A stretch of DNA of 44,671 bases, taken from assembly GCA_016794345.1 (NCBI GenBank), contig JAEUKE010000185.1, forward strand, positions 1 through 44,671, given 5' to 3'. Each line of letters opens with the position of its first letter. Positions within the stretch are counted from its first letter, which is position 1. Shown here piece after piece: positions 1 to 8,084 of the stretch. The DNA is from Myxococcales bacterium. GTDB lineage: Bacteria > Myxococcota_A > Polyangia > Polyangiales > Polyangiaceae. The notes under the pieces are model-generated. The model saw nothing but the letters and a program-made list of their open reading frames with translations. It was not told the DNA's origin and did not search any database. The position numbers were made by a program, and so were the translations under genes.

Positions 1-140
1 TCGGGCTCATCACCGGTGTCGTGTGCGGCGTTCGCGTGGAGGAAATCGCCGATCCGTTGATGCAGAAGATCCGGTATCTCGACAAGCTGATCGACGAGCT
101 CGCCAGGGGGAAGAAGATGGCGAGCATCCTGCGGCAGTAG
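1..140 (+). CDS. 3' end of an unidentified protein gene (partial)
   Basis: An open frame runs in from the left edge (first whole codon at base 3) and stops at a TAG at 138-140, giving the last 45 residues of a protein. The tail has a hydrophobic start (GLITGVVCGV) followed by a charged amphipathic stretch (IRYLDKLIDELARGKKM), like a folded C-terminal helix rather than random sequence. The codons have the G/C third-position pattern of the neighbouring genes, which is why I accept it as coding. It converges on the histidine kinase with a 39 bp gap. I do not recognise the family. Confidence 0.6.
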   Translation, partial: GLITGVVCGVRVEEIADPLMQKIRYLDKLIDELARGKKMASILRQ

Positions 141-179
141 CGCCTGCCGGTGTCGACCCGGCCGAGGACCTCAGGACAC

Positions 180-1109
180 CTAGGCAGGCAGGTGAACGCG
201 GAAGGTCGCGCCGCCTTTCGGTGAGTCGCCGACCTCCACGCGGCCGCCGAGGGCTGCAGCGCAAGCCTTGACCGAAAAGAGGCCGAGACCGTTGCCGTGG
301 GGCTTGGTGGTCGCGAGGGCGTCGAAGAGACCCGCCCGGCGTGCTTGAGGCACACCGGGCCCATCGTCGTGCACCTCGAGGACGAGACCGGAGTCGCGTC
401 GAGCCACGCGCACGTCGACGCTGCCTTTGCCGGGGGTCGCCTCCCCCGCGTTCAAGAGCAGGTTGGTGAGGATCTGATCGAGCAAGAGCGGCACGGTGGT
501 GACCCGCGTATCGCCCTCGCTCTCGAAGCTGACACGGCAATCCCGGAGGTGCGCGTGCGCACCGAGACTAGCCGCGGACTCGCGCACGATCTCGGCGACA
601 TCGACCTCCCGGCGGTCGCCCTCGGGCTTCTCCCGCGACGCCTTGATCAGACGACGATTCAAATGGATGAGCCGCGTCACCGCTTCGCGAAGCCGCTGGA
701 TCCGCTCATCTCCCGAGGGCACCGATGTCTCGAGATCGTCCACCTCCCCCAGCACGACGACGAGCACGTTGTTCGCGTCGTGCGCGACCGACGACGCGAT
801 GAGCCCGGCGAGCGCGCGCCCCGCAGCAGCGACGAGCGCGTGGTCTCGTCGGCGCAGCTCCTCGTGATCGCGCTCCGCGCGTCGCAGCGCCGCGTAGGCG
901 CCGACGAAGGCTGCGAAGCTCGTCACGGCGACGAAAGCGATGCCCTTGAGCGTCTCGATGCGCCGCAGCTCTTGGACGGAGCGCGACGCGTCGGCGGCCA
1001 GCGTGGACGAGAGGAGGATGTAGCCACCCGAGAGCGCCGCGTAGGCGACCGCGAGCCCCGCTGCGTACTGCACGATCCTCGACGGAACGCGCTTCGTCAT
1101 CGACTCCAT
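180..1109 (-). CDS. Membrane-bound sensor histidine kinase (orphan)
   Basis: This 309-residue protein is an inner-membrane histidine kinase that should autophosphorylate on His and pass the phosphate to an unknown response regulator. Two membrane helices lie at about residues 14-34 and 56-74, with only a short loop between them, so there is little room for a periplasmic sensor domain. The phosphoacceptor region reads SSVAHDANNVL (His at about 110). The ATPase domain shows the N box (QILTNLLLNAGEA), G1 (DDGPGVP) and G2 (GNGLGLFSVK). The AHDxNN form of the H box is typical of soluble-sensor or NtrB-like kinases. No response regulator gene is adjacent. The start at 1109 has GGAG just upstream; an in-frame ATG three codons later is also possible. 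Confidence 0.88.
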   Translation of the reverse strand: MESMTKRVPSRIVQYAAGLAVAYAALSGGYILLSSTLAADASRSVQELRRIETLKGIAFVAVTSFAAFVGAYAALRRAERDHEELRRRDHALVAAAGRALAGLIASSVAHDANNVLVVVLGEVDDLETSVPSGDERIQRLREAVTRLIHLNRRLIKASREKPEGDRREVDVAEIVRESAASLGAHAHLRDCRVSFESEGDTRVTTVPLLLDQILTNLLLNAGEATPGKGSVDVRVARRDSGLVLEVHDDGPGVPQARRAGLFDALATTKPHGNGLGLFSVKACAAALGGRVEVGDSPKGGATFRVHLPA

Positions 1110-1349
1110 TTCGCTCCGCCAGGCGAGCTGTTGGTGCTCCGCATTCCTCGCGGAGGATACGACGAAGGTCGGATTGGACGAGCAGAAGCGTTCACGCTGC
1201 CGCGACGCCGCAAGTAACCGGTCGCCCAGTTCGGTAAAAAAAGGCTGCTCCGGAGGATCTGTGGGCGCATGGGGTGAGGGACGACGGCAAGAGCTGTCGA
1301 GGCGAGGTCTGCGTAGTTCGGGCGGTGCTCGTGCATCGCACCATTGTTA

Positions 1350-1384
1350 CCCTCACCCCAACCCCTCTCCCGGAGGGAGAGGGG
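1350..1384 (+). repeat. REP-like palindrome, copy 1
   Basis: A flank reading CCCTCACCCC is followed by a perfect 10 bp stem, CCCCTCTCCC paired with GGGAGAGGGG across a GGA loop (1362-1384). The same flank plus stem occurs in reverse orientation at 1556-1593, so the two form a BIME-like inverted pair about 170 bp apart. Repeats of this form (CCCTCACCC near CCCCTCTCCC) are widespread intergenic REP-type elements in GC-rich bacteria. No T-run follows, so it is not a classical terminator, although the hairpin could slow polymerase or protect RNA ends. Confidence 0.85.
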
Positions 1385-1555
1385 CGCGTATCGCACTTGC
1401 GATGCGCCGTGCGACGAGGGTCAGGGTGTTGAGGATCTCGGCGCGGGGGTGCTGCGATGGCGGAGCAGGCGAGCTCGAAACGTTGCGGGGCGGAGCAGGC
1501 GCATACCCTCTTTGTCGACACGAGGTCGCGCTGGTTGCGTCGGCTCTCGCGGCCG

Positions 1556-1593
1556 GCCCCTCTCCCTCCGGGAGAGGGGCTACGGGGTGAGGG
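1556..1593 (-). repeat. REP-like palindrome, copy 2 (inverted)
   Basis: Read on the minus strand, this has the same CCCTCACCCC flank as copy 1, followed by an 11 bp stem (GCCCCTCTCCC at 1556-1566 with GGGAGAGGGGC at 1570-1580). It differs from copy 1 only in the few bases between flank and stem, in its loop, and by one extra base pair. It directly abuts the transposase-like fragment at about 1600-1715. Conservation of both flank and stem argues for a copied element rather than a chance GC hairpin. Confidence 0.85.
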
Positions 1594-1599
1594 AAATCC

Positions 1600-1715
1600 C
1601 TGGAGAGCCAACGGTCCGAGCTCCGATCGCGCGTGATGTGCAGGAGGCGCCGGCAGCCGTGGTCGATCTGGTAGACCAGCGTCAGGCACTTGTGGCCCTT
1701 CTTCCAGCTGAGAGG
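1600..1715 (-). pseudogene. Probable ISL3-family transposase remnant
   Basis: A minus-strand frame reads LSWKKGHKCLTLVYQID, continuing with GCRRLLHITRDRS. This resembles the central part of ISL3 (IS204/IS1165-type) transposases, where a segment of the form WKKGHKYLTLVYQID and RRLLWVG-RT leads into the DDE domain. About 35 residues survive. There is no long frame upstream or downstream, and the match ends at the REP-like palindrome. Neighbouring minus-strand sequence in another frame (EDPHAFVWFLANWARLL, about 1712-1765) also looks protein-like, which could mean an old frameshift. I judge it from memory of the family, so a similarity search is needed. Confidence 0.5.
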
Positions 1716-1867
1716 AGTCTGGCCCAGTTGGCGAGGAACCAGACGAACGCGTGCGGGTCTTCCACCATGGGCGGTCACGTCGGCCTCGCATTCACGCCAC
1801 GCGCCCACAGATCATCCAGTGAACCGAAAAAAAACCCGGACAAGCGTTGAGCCTGCCCGATGCGAGA

Positions 1868-2395
1868 TCACTTGGGCGGCGTGAGGCTGACCTCGAGCGA
1901 CCCGGACTGCAAATCGAGCATCTCGTGGTACGTGACCCTGATCCGCGGCTTGCCGGGCGCCTCCCAGCTGCAGTTGCTGGAGTTGTCCTTCGTGCCGGTC
2001 CGCGAGCAGCGCCCCCCACCGATGGTCTTGTCGTAGTGAGCGATGACGTCGTCGAGCAGCGCGCGGACGGTCACCGCGTTCTGCTTCTTGCCGCTGATGT
2101 GCACGCTCAGGCTCTTGACCTTGCCGGCATCATCGAGACCGAAGCCGACGTAATAGCCGTTGCTGCCGGCGTTGTCGCCGACGTCGCGACGCAGCTGCTT
2201 GGTATCGTCGTCGCGAACTGCGAAGTGCTCCGGGGGCTTGGCCTTGATATCCTGCCAGGAGTCGCCGAAGTCGTAGCCGGCGAGCAGCCCCTTGGACGGA
2301 AAGAGGACCTCGGTGATCTCCTCGCGAGGAAGATCCTTGGGACCACAAGCAGCGACAGACGCGACGAGGGCGAAGGTGAGCAGGTGAGCGCGCAT
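1868..2395 (-). CDS. Lipoprotein of unknown function
   Basis: The 175-residue product starts MRAHLLTFALVASVAACGPK, a short signal peptide ending in a lipobox (V-A-A-C), so it should be lipid-anchored in the cell envelope. The mature part is a soluble mixed domain containing FGDSWQDIKAKPPEHFAV, NGYYVGFGLDDAGKVKSL and two Cys near the C-terminus (GRCSRTG, SNCSWE) that may form a disulfide. I do not recognise the family. The longer frame starting near 2470 is unlikely because it would bury the signal peptide; the ATG at 2393-2395 is the better start. It lies 65 bp downstream of the WGR gene on the same strand. Confidence 0.75.
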   Translation of the reverse strand: MRAHLLTFALVASVAACGPKDLPREEITEVLFPSKGLLAGYDFGDSWQDIKAKPPEHFAVRDDDTKQLRRDVGDNAGSNGYYVGFGLDDAGKVKSLSVHISGKKQNAVTVRALLDDVIAHYDKTIGGGRCSRTGTKDNSSNCSWEAPGKPRIRVTYHEMLDLQSGSLEVSLTPPK

Positions 2396-2460
2396 GGCTG
2401 GGTGCCACCATGTACGGCACGGAAGCCGAGGCCTTCCCGACGGCTCGAGCCAGCCCCGGG

Positions 2461-5202
2461 TCAGTGGCACTGGAAGACGAACGCGTCTCCTTCGAAGGCG
2501 TAGAGGCTTCCGACGTCGCCGAGGTTCACGTCGCAGAGCCCGTCGCGGATCTCGAGCAGAAACGACCCGTCGTCGGCTTCCGGCTCCTGGATCCAGAAGG
2601 GCCCGCCGAAGACGTGCCCGCCGCGCTTGACGAGCTGGGCGCGGAGCTCGGCGAACGAATCGTCATCCTCGAAGACTCCTCGCGGAAGGTCGATCGGCGT
2701 GACCGCGAGGGGCGCGCCGTCGCCCGGCTCGGTCGAAGCACCTCGCGGCACGGGCACGAGCGAGGAGCAATCGGCGTCTTCGCCTCCGCGCGGATCGGGG
2801 TGGAAGAGCACGAGCAGGCGCGCGCCCGGGTGCTTCTGCGCGAGCTCGGGGAGCTCGTCGAGATCGAGCGTGAGGATGGGCGTCATCGGCTCGCCGTCCT
2901 GCTTCGGATAGTCCGCGGGCGCGAGGCCGGGGACGCTGCCGCCGATCCGAGACCAGCTGCCGGCACGCGCCGAGAAGCCGTCGTCGCCGTCGATGTCGAG
3001 CGCGTAGACGCGGACCTTCTCACCAGAGGAGGCGGCGGCCTTGCGGAGGAGCAGATCGTGGATGGACTCCACCTCTCCCGTCACGGCGGCTTTGATGCGT
3101 TCGGCGTCCTTGTGAGGCAGCGTTCGGCCGATCTTGTCGAGGAACGCGGCGTCCGCGCCGAGTCTGCCGATCGAGTCGGCGAGCGCGTCGACGAACACGT
3201 CGCCCAGGTTCTTCGCGGCGGTCGCGAAGACGCCCTGATCGCATTGGGAGCCCTCACGAGTCACCATCGCGTCGACAACGGCGCCGAGGACGGAGCGATC
3301 GAGGTCCTTGGCGTGGCGCGAGCAGAGCAGCCGGCTCGGGTACTTCTCCGATGCGGCGCGCTTCGCGAAGACCTCGCGCACCGTCTCGGACGCGAAGGCA
3401 TCGAGGGCATCGTCGCGCAGCTCGCCGTTGGACGACTGGCTCCAGTACTTGACGGGCTCAGGGCCGGTCGCGTCCCAAGTGAGCAGCTTCGCCCACGACG
3501 CGTCGACCTTCTTCCCTTCCTTCGCGGCGTTGGCCAGACAGAACAACATGGCCTCGGCGAGACGGCCGCGGCGGTCGCTGGCGATCTTTGCAATGTCGGC
3601 GTCGAGCAGCGGCAGGAGCTCGGCCTCATGGAGGCCCCAGTAGCGCGGCCCGAACCAGGTGCCGGCGATCTGCTTCTCGAGGAGCGTCGCGCGCCGCGCG
3701 TCGTCCGGGTGTGCCGCGAGAATGACGACGGCGACGCCGAGGTACCGATCGCGCGCGATCAGGCCGTCCACCATGGCGAGCGCGCGGTCGCGAGGCAGGG
3801 CGCGGAACGCGGCGAGGTGCGGCGAGATCGTCGGGTAATACACGTCGGACAATCCCTCGAAGCGGTAGAGCTCCTCGAAGGTGCGTGGGATCTCCTTGCC
3901 CGCCTGAGCGAGACGCACGGCACCGAAAGCGAGCAAGTTGTCGCGGACGGCGAGACGATGACGCGCGGGGTCGTCGGGGTCTTCCGAGTCGTATTGGCCG
4001 CGCGTCTTACCCGGCACGAGCCCCTTCGCCGCTGAGAAGAGCGCCTCGCCGTCGTCCGCGCGACGCTCGAGGATCGACAGCTCCTGCTGGCAACCGGCCG
4101 TGTCGCTCCACGAGAAGCGACGCGCGAAGACCTCCGCGGCGTCGCCGAGCTCGGCCGCGAGGAGCGCTCGTTCCATGTTGCGAACGCTGGGCTCGGTCGC
4201 CGCGAGCGCGTGGGCCACGACGCGGCGGAAGAAGTCTTCCTCGGTCCCGAAGAGCGTGGCGACCTCGATCAGTGCCGACTCGTCTCGCAGGCGGTGCTCG
4301 ATGCTCTCTCCGTTGCGGGAGAGCCAGTAGCTGTTGTTCCCGGTCATGTTGCCGTTCGCGAGCTGCGACGCGACGTGATCGAGCATGCGCGCGGCGTCCG
4401 CCGGGTCGATGTCGCGCTCGAAGCGCCGTCGGATCGCGGCGAAGGCAAGCCGGATGCGCGGGTCGAGCTCGTCTTTGCGACGCTCGAAGAGGTCCGGGTC
4501 GCGAAACCAGGCATTGACCATCAGCCGGTCGACGAACATGGGCACGTTCGGCGCGAACGCGGTCCAGTCCTTTCCGATGGTCTCGAGGTGAGGTCCCATG
4601 CGCTTGAAGACCTCGAAGATGGTCTCGGGAGAGCCGCCCTCGGGGTTCTCGTCGAGGAGGTTGAGCACCCCTTGCATGCCCTCCGGCTGGAGCAGCCCGT
4701 GCGTGACCAGGTGCCAGAGGAGCTCCGCCGTCGCGCCCCAGTCGTCCCCGTTCGCGTCGCGGACGACATCACCGACCTTGTACTCGTCGATCGACGGCTT
4801 CTTCGCGAGCTTCTGCGCGAGCCGGCGCAGCGCCTTTTCGTCGAGATGACGCCATGACGGAATCGTCGGCGCGGCAGCGGCTTTCTTCTTCGGGGCGCCC
4901 TTCGCGGCCGGCTTCTTCGGCTCGGCCGCCGCCTCCGGCGCCGTCGCGGTGGGCTCGGCCGCAGCCGCATTCGGCTCGGTCGCAGCCGGAGCAGCGTCCA
5001 CGGCGGGGCTGTAGCCCTTGCTGGTCTTCTCGTGAATGAGCTTCGCGGCCTCCGCTTCGGCGGCGGCCTGGCTCGCGAACGTCTTGGTCTTGCTCTGCCC
5101 CGCGGTGCCGATCTTCCCGAAGCGCACGGTCATGTCGGCGCCCTCGACGCTGACTTCCCAGAACTTCGAGGCTCCGTCTTCGGTGTTCGTGAATCGCGGC
5201 AT
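2461..5202 (-). CDS. WGR-domain protein with HEAT-like middle and DUF1963-like C-terminus
   Basis: The protein has 913 residues. Residues 1-65 form a WGR domain (KFWEVSVEGADMTVRFGKIG, then a lysine-rich turn), a fold that binds nucleic acid ends in PARP-type and MolR-type proteins. An Ala/Pro/Glu/Lys linker follows (about 66-112). The long middle (about 115-740) is helical with repeated short helices and Ala/Leu/Asp/Arg patterns, like HEAT-type scaffolds. The last 170 residues (LTLDLDELPEL, GGPFWIQEPEADDG, NLGDVGSLYAF, DAFVFQCH) resemble the DUF1963/YwqG family. No PARP catalytic domain is present. The ATG at 5202 is chosen because it begins exactly at the WGR domain; the open frame upstream is a shadow of ddl. 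The role may be DNA-related or protein-scaffold, but this is inference. Confidence 0.82.
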   Translation of the reverse strand: MPRFTNTEDGASKFWEVSVEGADMTVRFGKIGTAGQSKTKTFASQAAAEAEAAKLIHEKTSKGYSPAVDAAPAATEPNAAAAEPTATAPEAAAEPKKPAAKGAPKKKAAAAPTIPSWRHLDEKALRRLAQKLAKKPSIDEYKVGDVVRDANGDDWGATAELLWHLVTHGLLQPEGMQGVLNLLDENPEGGSPETIFEVFKRMGPHLETIGKDWTAFAPNVPMFVDRLMVNAWFRDPDLFERRKDELDPRIRLAFAAIRRRFERDIDPADAARMLDHVASQLANGNMTGNNSYWLSRNGESIEHRLRDESALIEVATLFGTEEDFFRRVVAHALAATEPSVRNMERALLAAELGDAAEVFARRFSWSDTAGCQQELSILERRADDGEALFSAAKGLVPGKTRGQYDSEDPDDPARHRLAVRDNLLAFGAVRLAQAGKEIPRTFEELYRFEGLSDVYYPTISPHLAAFRALPRDRALAMVDGLIARDRYLGVAVVILAAHPDDARRATLLEKQIAGTWFGPRYWGLHEAELLPLLDADIAKIASDRRGRLAEAMLFCLANAAKEGKKVDASWAKLLTWDATGPEPVKYWSQSSNGELRDDALDAFASETVREVFAKRAASEKYPSRLLCSRHAKDLDRSVLGAVVDAMVTREGSQCDQGVFATAAKNLGDVFVDALADSIGRLGADAAFLDKIGRTLPHKDAERIKAAVTGEVESIHDLLLRKAAASSGEKVRVYALDIDGDDGFSARAGSWSRIGGSVPGLAPADYPKQDGEPMTPILTLDLDELPELAQKHPGARLLVLFHPDPRGGEDADCSSLVPVPRGASTEPGDGAPLAVTPIDLPRGVFEDDDSFAELRAQLVKRGGHVFGGPFWIQEPEADDGSFLLEIRDGLCDVNLGDVGSLYAFEGDAFVFQCH

Positions 5203-5285
5203 GGGATGCCGTCTTACGCCAAGTGCCGGACCAATCTTCTTTGCGAGCTGCGAGACCAGCGGCGAGACGGGAGGGCCGCCCAGCC

Positions 5286-6404
5286 CTACGCCACGCTCGT
5301 CTTGAGCCGCTTGCGCCGCTCGGCGCGCTCGATCGCGAGCTCCACCAATCGCGTGACGAGCTCGCGCGGGCCGATGCCGCTCGCCTCGAAGAGCTTGGGA
5401 TACATGCTGATGTTGGTGAAGCCCGGGAGGGTGTTCACCTCGTTGACGTAGAGGGCGCCCGACTGGTCGCGGAAGAAGTCGACGCGGGCGAGGCCGGCGC
5501 ACTCGAGCGTCTGGAACGTGCGGATGGCGAGGGCCTGGACTGCGCGCTCTTCCTCCTGGGAGATGTTGGCGGGGATGAGCGTGCTGGAGCCGTGCTCGTC
5601 CACGTATTTGGCGTCGTACGAGTAGAAGCCGTCCGCGTGGGACACGACGATCTCGCCGACTCGCGAGGCGATGGGCTCGTCGTTGCCGAGGACTGCGCAC
5701 TCGATCTCGCGCACACCAGGGACGGCAGCTTCGATGACGACCTTGTCATCGAAATCGAGGGCGAGTTCGATCGCAGCCTCGAGCTCCTCCGCGGAGCGGG
5801 CGCGCGAGACGCCGACGCTGGATCCCATGTTGGCGGGCTTGACGAAGACGGTGGCGCCGAGCGCCTCGAGCTCCTCCACCACGGTGCGGCGTGCGCGGCC
5901 CCAGCGCGCGGCGCGGACCACCCGGTGGGCGACGATGGGCAGGCCGGCCTCGGCGAGGAGGCGCTTCATCAGGTCCTTGTCCATGCCGACGGCGGAGCCG
6001 GCGACGCCGGTCCCGACGAAGGGCACGCCCGCGAGCGTCAGCAGGCCCTGCACGCAGCCGTCTTCGCCGAGGGGGCCGTGCAAGACGGGGAAGACGACGT
6101 CGACCGCGAGCGGCGGGCCCGACGCCGTCTGGAGCGCCGTCTCGGTCGCCTGGTGCGGCAGGATGTGCGCCTCGGGCATCTCGCGGTTGAGCCGCACGAG
6201 CCGCGGGTCGCGCGACTGACCGAGCAAGCCGGCCTCCTCCTGGACGAGCCAGCGGCCCTCCTTGTCGATGCCGACGAGGACCGGCTCGAAGCGCTCGCGA
6301 TCGAGCGCCTCGACCACGTTGCGCGCGGAGAGGATGGAGATCTCGTGCTCCGCGCTGCGACCGCCGAAGAGCACGGCGACGCGGAGACGCTTGTGCTCGG
6401 ACAA
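5286..6404 (-). CDS. ddl: D-alanine--D-alanine ligase
   Basis: This 372-residue cytoplasmic ligase joins two D-alanines using ATP for peptidoglycan precursor synthesis. The N-terminal domain has the family signature LFGGRSAEHEIS, then LHGPLGEDGCVQG. The ATP-grasp domain shows VFVKPANMGSSVG, the omega loop SYDAKY, and the metal-binding end VNEVNTLPGFT. The SYDAKY loop is of the D-Ala-D-Ala type rather than the D-lactate (Van) type. The start is a TTG at 6402-6404, four bases after the stop of the upstream small gene, with GAGG within that gene's end, so translation is probably coupled. ATG does not occur before the conserved N-terminus. Downstream is the WGR gene (83 bp gap). Confidence 0.95.
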   Translation of the reverse strand: MSEHKRLRVAVLFGGRSAEHEISILSARNVVEALDRERFEPVLVGIDKEGRWLVQEEAGLLGQSRDPRLVRLNREMPEAHILPHQATETALQTASGPPLAVDVVFPVLHGPLGEDGCVQGLLTLAGVPFVGTGVAGSAVGMDKDLMKRLLAEAGLPIVAHRVVRAARWGRARRTVVEELEALGATVFVKPANMGSSVGVSRARSAEELEAAIELALDFDDKVVIEAAVPGVREIECAVLGNDEPIASRVGEIVVSHADGFYSYDAKYVDEHGSSTLIPANISQEEERAVQALAIRTFQTLECAGLARVDFFRDQSGALYVNEVNTLPGFTNISMYPKLFEASGIGPRELVTRLVELAIERAERRKRLKTSVA

Positions 6405-6408
6405 GGCC

Positions 6409-6723
6409 TCAGTCCTCGACGCGCTCGAAGCTCTTCACGATGTTCGCGAGCGGGACCGCGCGCACGACGTGCCCGTCCGCCAGGGCCACGTCCAGATAGA
6501 CGCGACCGGCTGCGCGCGACTTGCGGCTCACGCTGACCGTCGAGCCTTTGCGGATGACGGCCTCGTCGAGCGAGACGTCCGTCGTGGCGCGCAGGACGTC
6601 GCCGACCTCGACGGTCTTCTCCTTGGAGGCCTCCGCCGCGGGCGTCGCGCCGGAGGCGGCTTCGATCGCCGCGTCGCTCGCGAAGAGCAGGACGGCGGCG
6701 GCGAGTGCTCGAGTCAGTCGCAC
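6409..6723 (-). CDS. Small exported SH3-like protein, coupled to ddl
   Basis: The predicted 104-residue protein starts at a GTG (6721-6723): VRLTRALAAAVLLFASDAAI is a signal peptide or membrane anchor, followed by an Ala/Glu linker and a small beta-rich domain (VEVGDVLRATTDVSLDEAV, KGSTVSVSR, GRVYLDVAL). The pattern of short strands recalls a bacterial SH3-like or SAF-like domain, but the match is loose. The stop is four bases from the ddl start, so the two genes are probably one transcriptional and translational unit. Location in the envelope beside a wall-precursor enzyme hints at a cell-wall role; that is inference. The GTG has only a weak upstream ribosome site. Confidence 0.65.
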   Translation of the reverse strand: MRLTRALAAAVLLFASDAAIEAASGATPAAEASKEKTVEVGDVLRATTDVSLDEAVIRKGSTVSVSRKSRAAGRVYLDVALADGHVVRAVPLANIVKSFERVED

Positions 6724-6757
6724 GGTCCGGGATTCTGAACTCTCCGGGCAGGGCTTG

Positions 6758-7969
6758 TCATTCCCTTTTTGTCGATCTCGAGCGCGCCAGAAGCGCTCGC
6801 TCCAGATCTTCGAGGCGATCTTGCCCCCAGTAGGGATCGTCCCCGAGGAAAAATGTAGGCACACCGAACACACCGCGCGCTCTGGCCTCATCGGTCGCAT
6901 CGAAGAGACCTTGCTTGATCGGTGCCGACTCGACGCGGGGCATCGCCTCGCCTGCGCCGACCGCCTCGGCGATCCGTTGGAGCTCCGAGGAATCGGCGAT
7001 ATCGCGGTCCTCCACCCAGAGCGCCCGGAAGAGCGCGTCGACGAGCGCGGGGCGCACACCCTCGTCGGCCGCGAGCGTGAGGCGCAGCGCCTTCACCGTG
7101 CTCATCGGGAACCGCGACGTGAAGCGGAACGGAACGCCCCACCGCTCGGCCCAGCGGTGCAGGTCTTTCCCGACGTAGACGCGCTTTGGCTCCGGCATCT
7201 CGAAGAGCGGCACGTTCGGCGTGCCCAGCGCCTTGAACAAGCCGCCGAGCAGGATCGGCTTGTAGTCGAGGGTCGCGTTCGTCCGCGCGGCGAGCCCGCG
7301 CACCTGCGTCGCCGCGAGGTAGGCGAACGGCGAGGAGTAGTCGAAGTAGAACGGCACGGTGATGGGCTGCTGCAGAGCGGCCGCAACGTGCGGCCGTCTG
7401 TCCACACCCCAGAAGAGCTCTTCGCTTCCGTCGCGTCGCGGGACCACGAACGTGGGCACGCCGAAGACACCCTTCTTCACCGCCTCGTCCGTCCGTGCGC
7501 GCAGCTCGTCTTTGATCGCGTCGTCGCTCGCGCGCCTCACCGCCGTCGCGCCGTCGAGTCCTGCTGCGTCGAGCACGGCCTGCACGACGACCGGGTCTTC
7601 GAGGTTCTTGCCGTCGCGCCAGTAGGCGTCGAAGAGAGCGCGCGAGGCCGACGCGAGATCCGTGGAGGCGATGGCCGCACGCAGGGCGAGGACCGTTCGG
7701 CGGGGGTGCTCGTCGGGCCGCCGCAAGGTGACGCCGCGGTCGCGCGCCATGCGTTGCAGGTCGATCTCGCCGTATCGGGCCTTGGCCGGGCCCTTCGCGA
7801 CGTTCGGATCGTCCGGTCCGCCGATGGCGCGGAACACGCCACCGAGCAGGATCGGGCGGAGCGACACGGCCGCGCCGGTCTCGCGCTCGAGCGCGCCGAT
7901 CTCGAGGAAGGCGAGGTACGCGTAGGGGCAGACGAAATCGTAGAAGAGCTCGACGCTTCGCATCTTCAT
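6758..7969 (-). CDS. Duplicated HCCA-isomerase/DsbA-fold (kappa GST-like) protein
   Basis: The 403-residue product is two copies of the 2-hydroxychromene-2-carboxylate isomerase family, a thioredoxin-fold DsbA relative that uses glutathione, joined head to tail (about 1-200 and 205-403). Each half has the N-terminal active loop, a YKPILLGG- or RPILLGG-type motif, and a C-terminal VFGVPTF with the cis-proline. The halves differ at the catalytic loop: FYDFVCPYAYL in the first (Cys14 where the family has Ser) and FYFDYSSPFAYL in the second (Ser213). The usual family length is about 200, so this is a fusion. The ATG at 7969 starts right before the first loop. It is divergent from the TonB-like gene. 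Confidence 0.88.
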   Translation of the reverse strand: MKMRSVELFYDFVCPYAYLAFLEIGALERETGAAVSLRPILLGGVFRAIGGPDDPNVAKGPAKARYGEIDLQRMARDRGVTLRRPDEHPRRTVLALRAAIASTDLASASRALFDAYWRDGKNLEDPVVVQAVLDAAGLDGATAVRRASDDAIKDELRARTDEAVKKGVFGVPTFVVPRRDGSEELFWGVDRRPHVAAALQQPITVPFYFDYSSPFAYLAATQVRGLAARTNATLDYKPILLGGLFKALGTPNVPLFEMPEPKRVYVGKDLHRWAERWGVPFRFTSRFPMSTVKALRLTLAADEGVRPALVDALFRALWVEDRDIADSSELQRIAEAVGAGEAMPRVESAPIKQGLFDATDEARARGVFGVPTFFLGDDPYWGQDRLEDLERALLARSRSTKRE

Positions 7970-8084
7970 GCAACTTAACAGCGTCGAGGGGTGGACGGCC
8001 GCTCCCGGCGATCCAAGATGAGGGCTCCGGTTCTGGACAACCGGCCGTCGCGCTGGCGCGTACGCATCCTTGGCGGCAGGAAAG

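Larger units (their letters stand above)
1110..1867. other. Gene-poor gap with palindromes and a transposase scrap
   Basis: I find no intact gene in these 758 bases. Open frames here do not keep a convincing codon pattern. The stretch holds an inverted pair of REP-like palindromes (1350-1384 and 1556-1593), a short fragment resembling an ISL3-family transposase on the minus strand (about 1600-1715), and A-runs of seven and eight bases near 1237 and 1829. The palindromes and the transposase scrap suggest decayed mobile sequence. The kinase promoter should lie in the first part, just above 1110. Confidence 0.6.

Noticed and set aside
2410..4035. Plus-strand open frame opposite the WGR gene
   Set aside because: It has shadow composition and no recognisable domain; the minus frame carries a WGR domain and a coherent protein.
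2461..5202. PARP (poly-ADP-ribose polymerase) from the WGR domain
   Set aside because: No PARP regulatory or catalytic segment follows; the rest is repeat-like and DUF1963-like.
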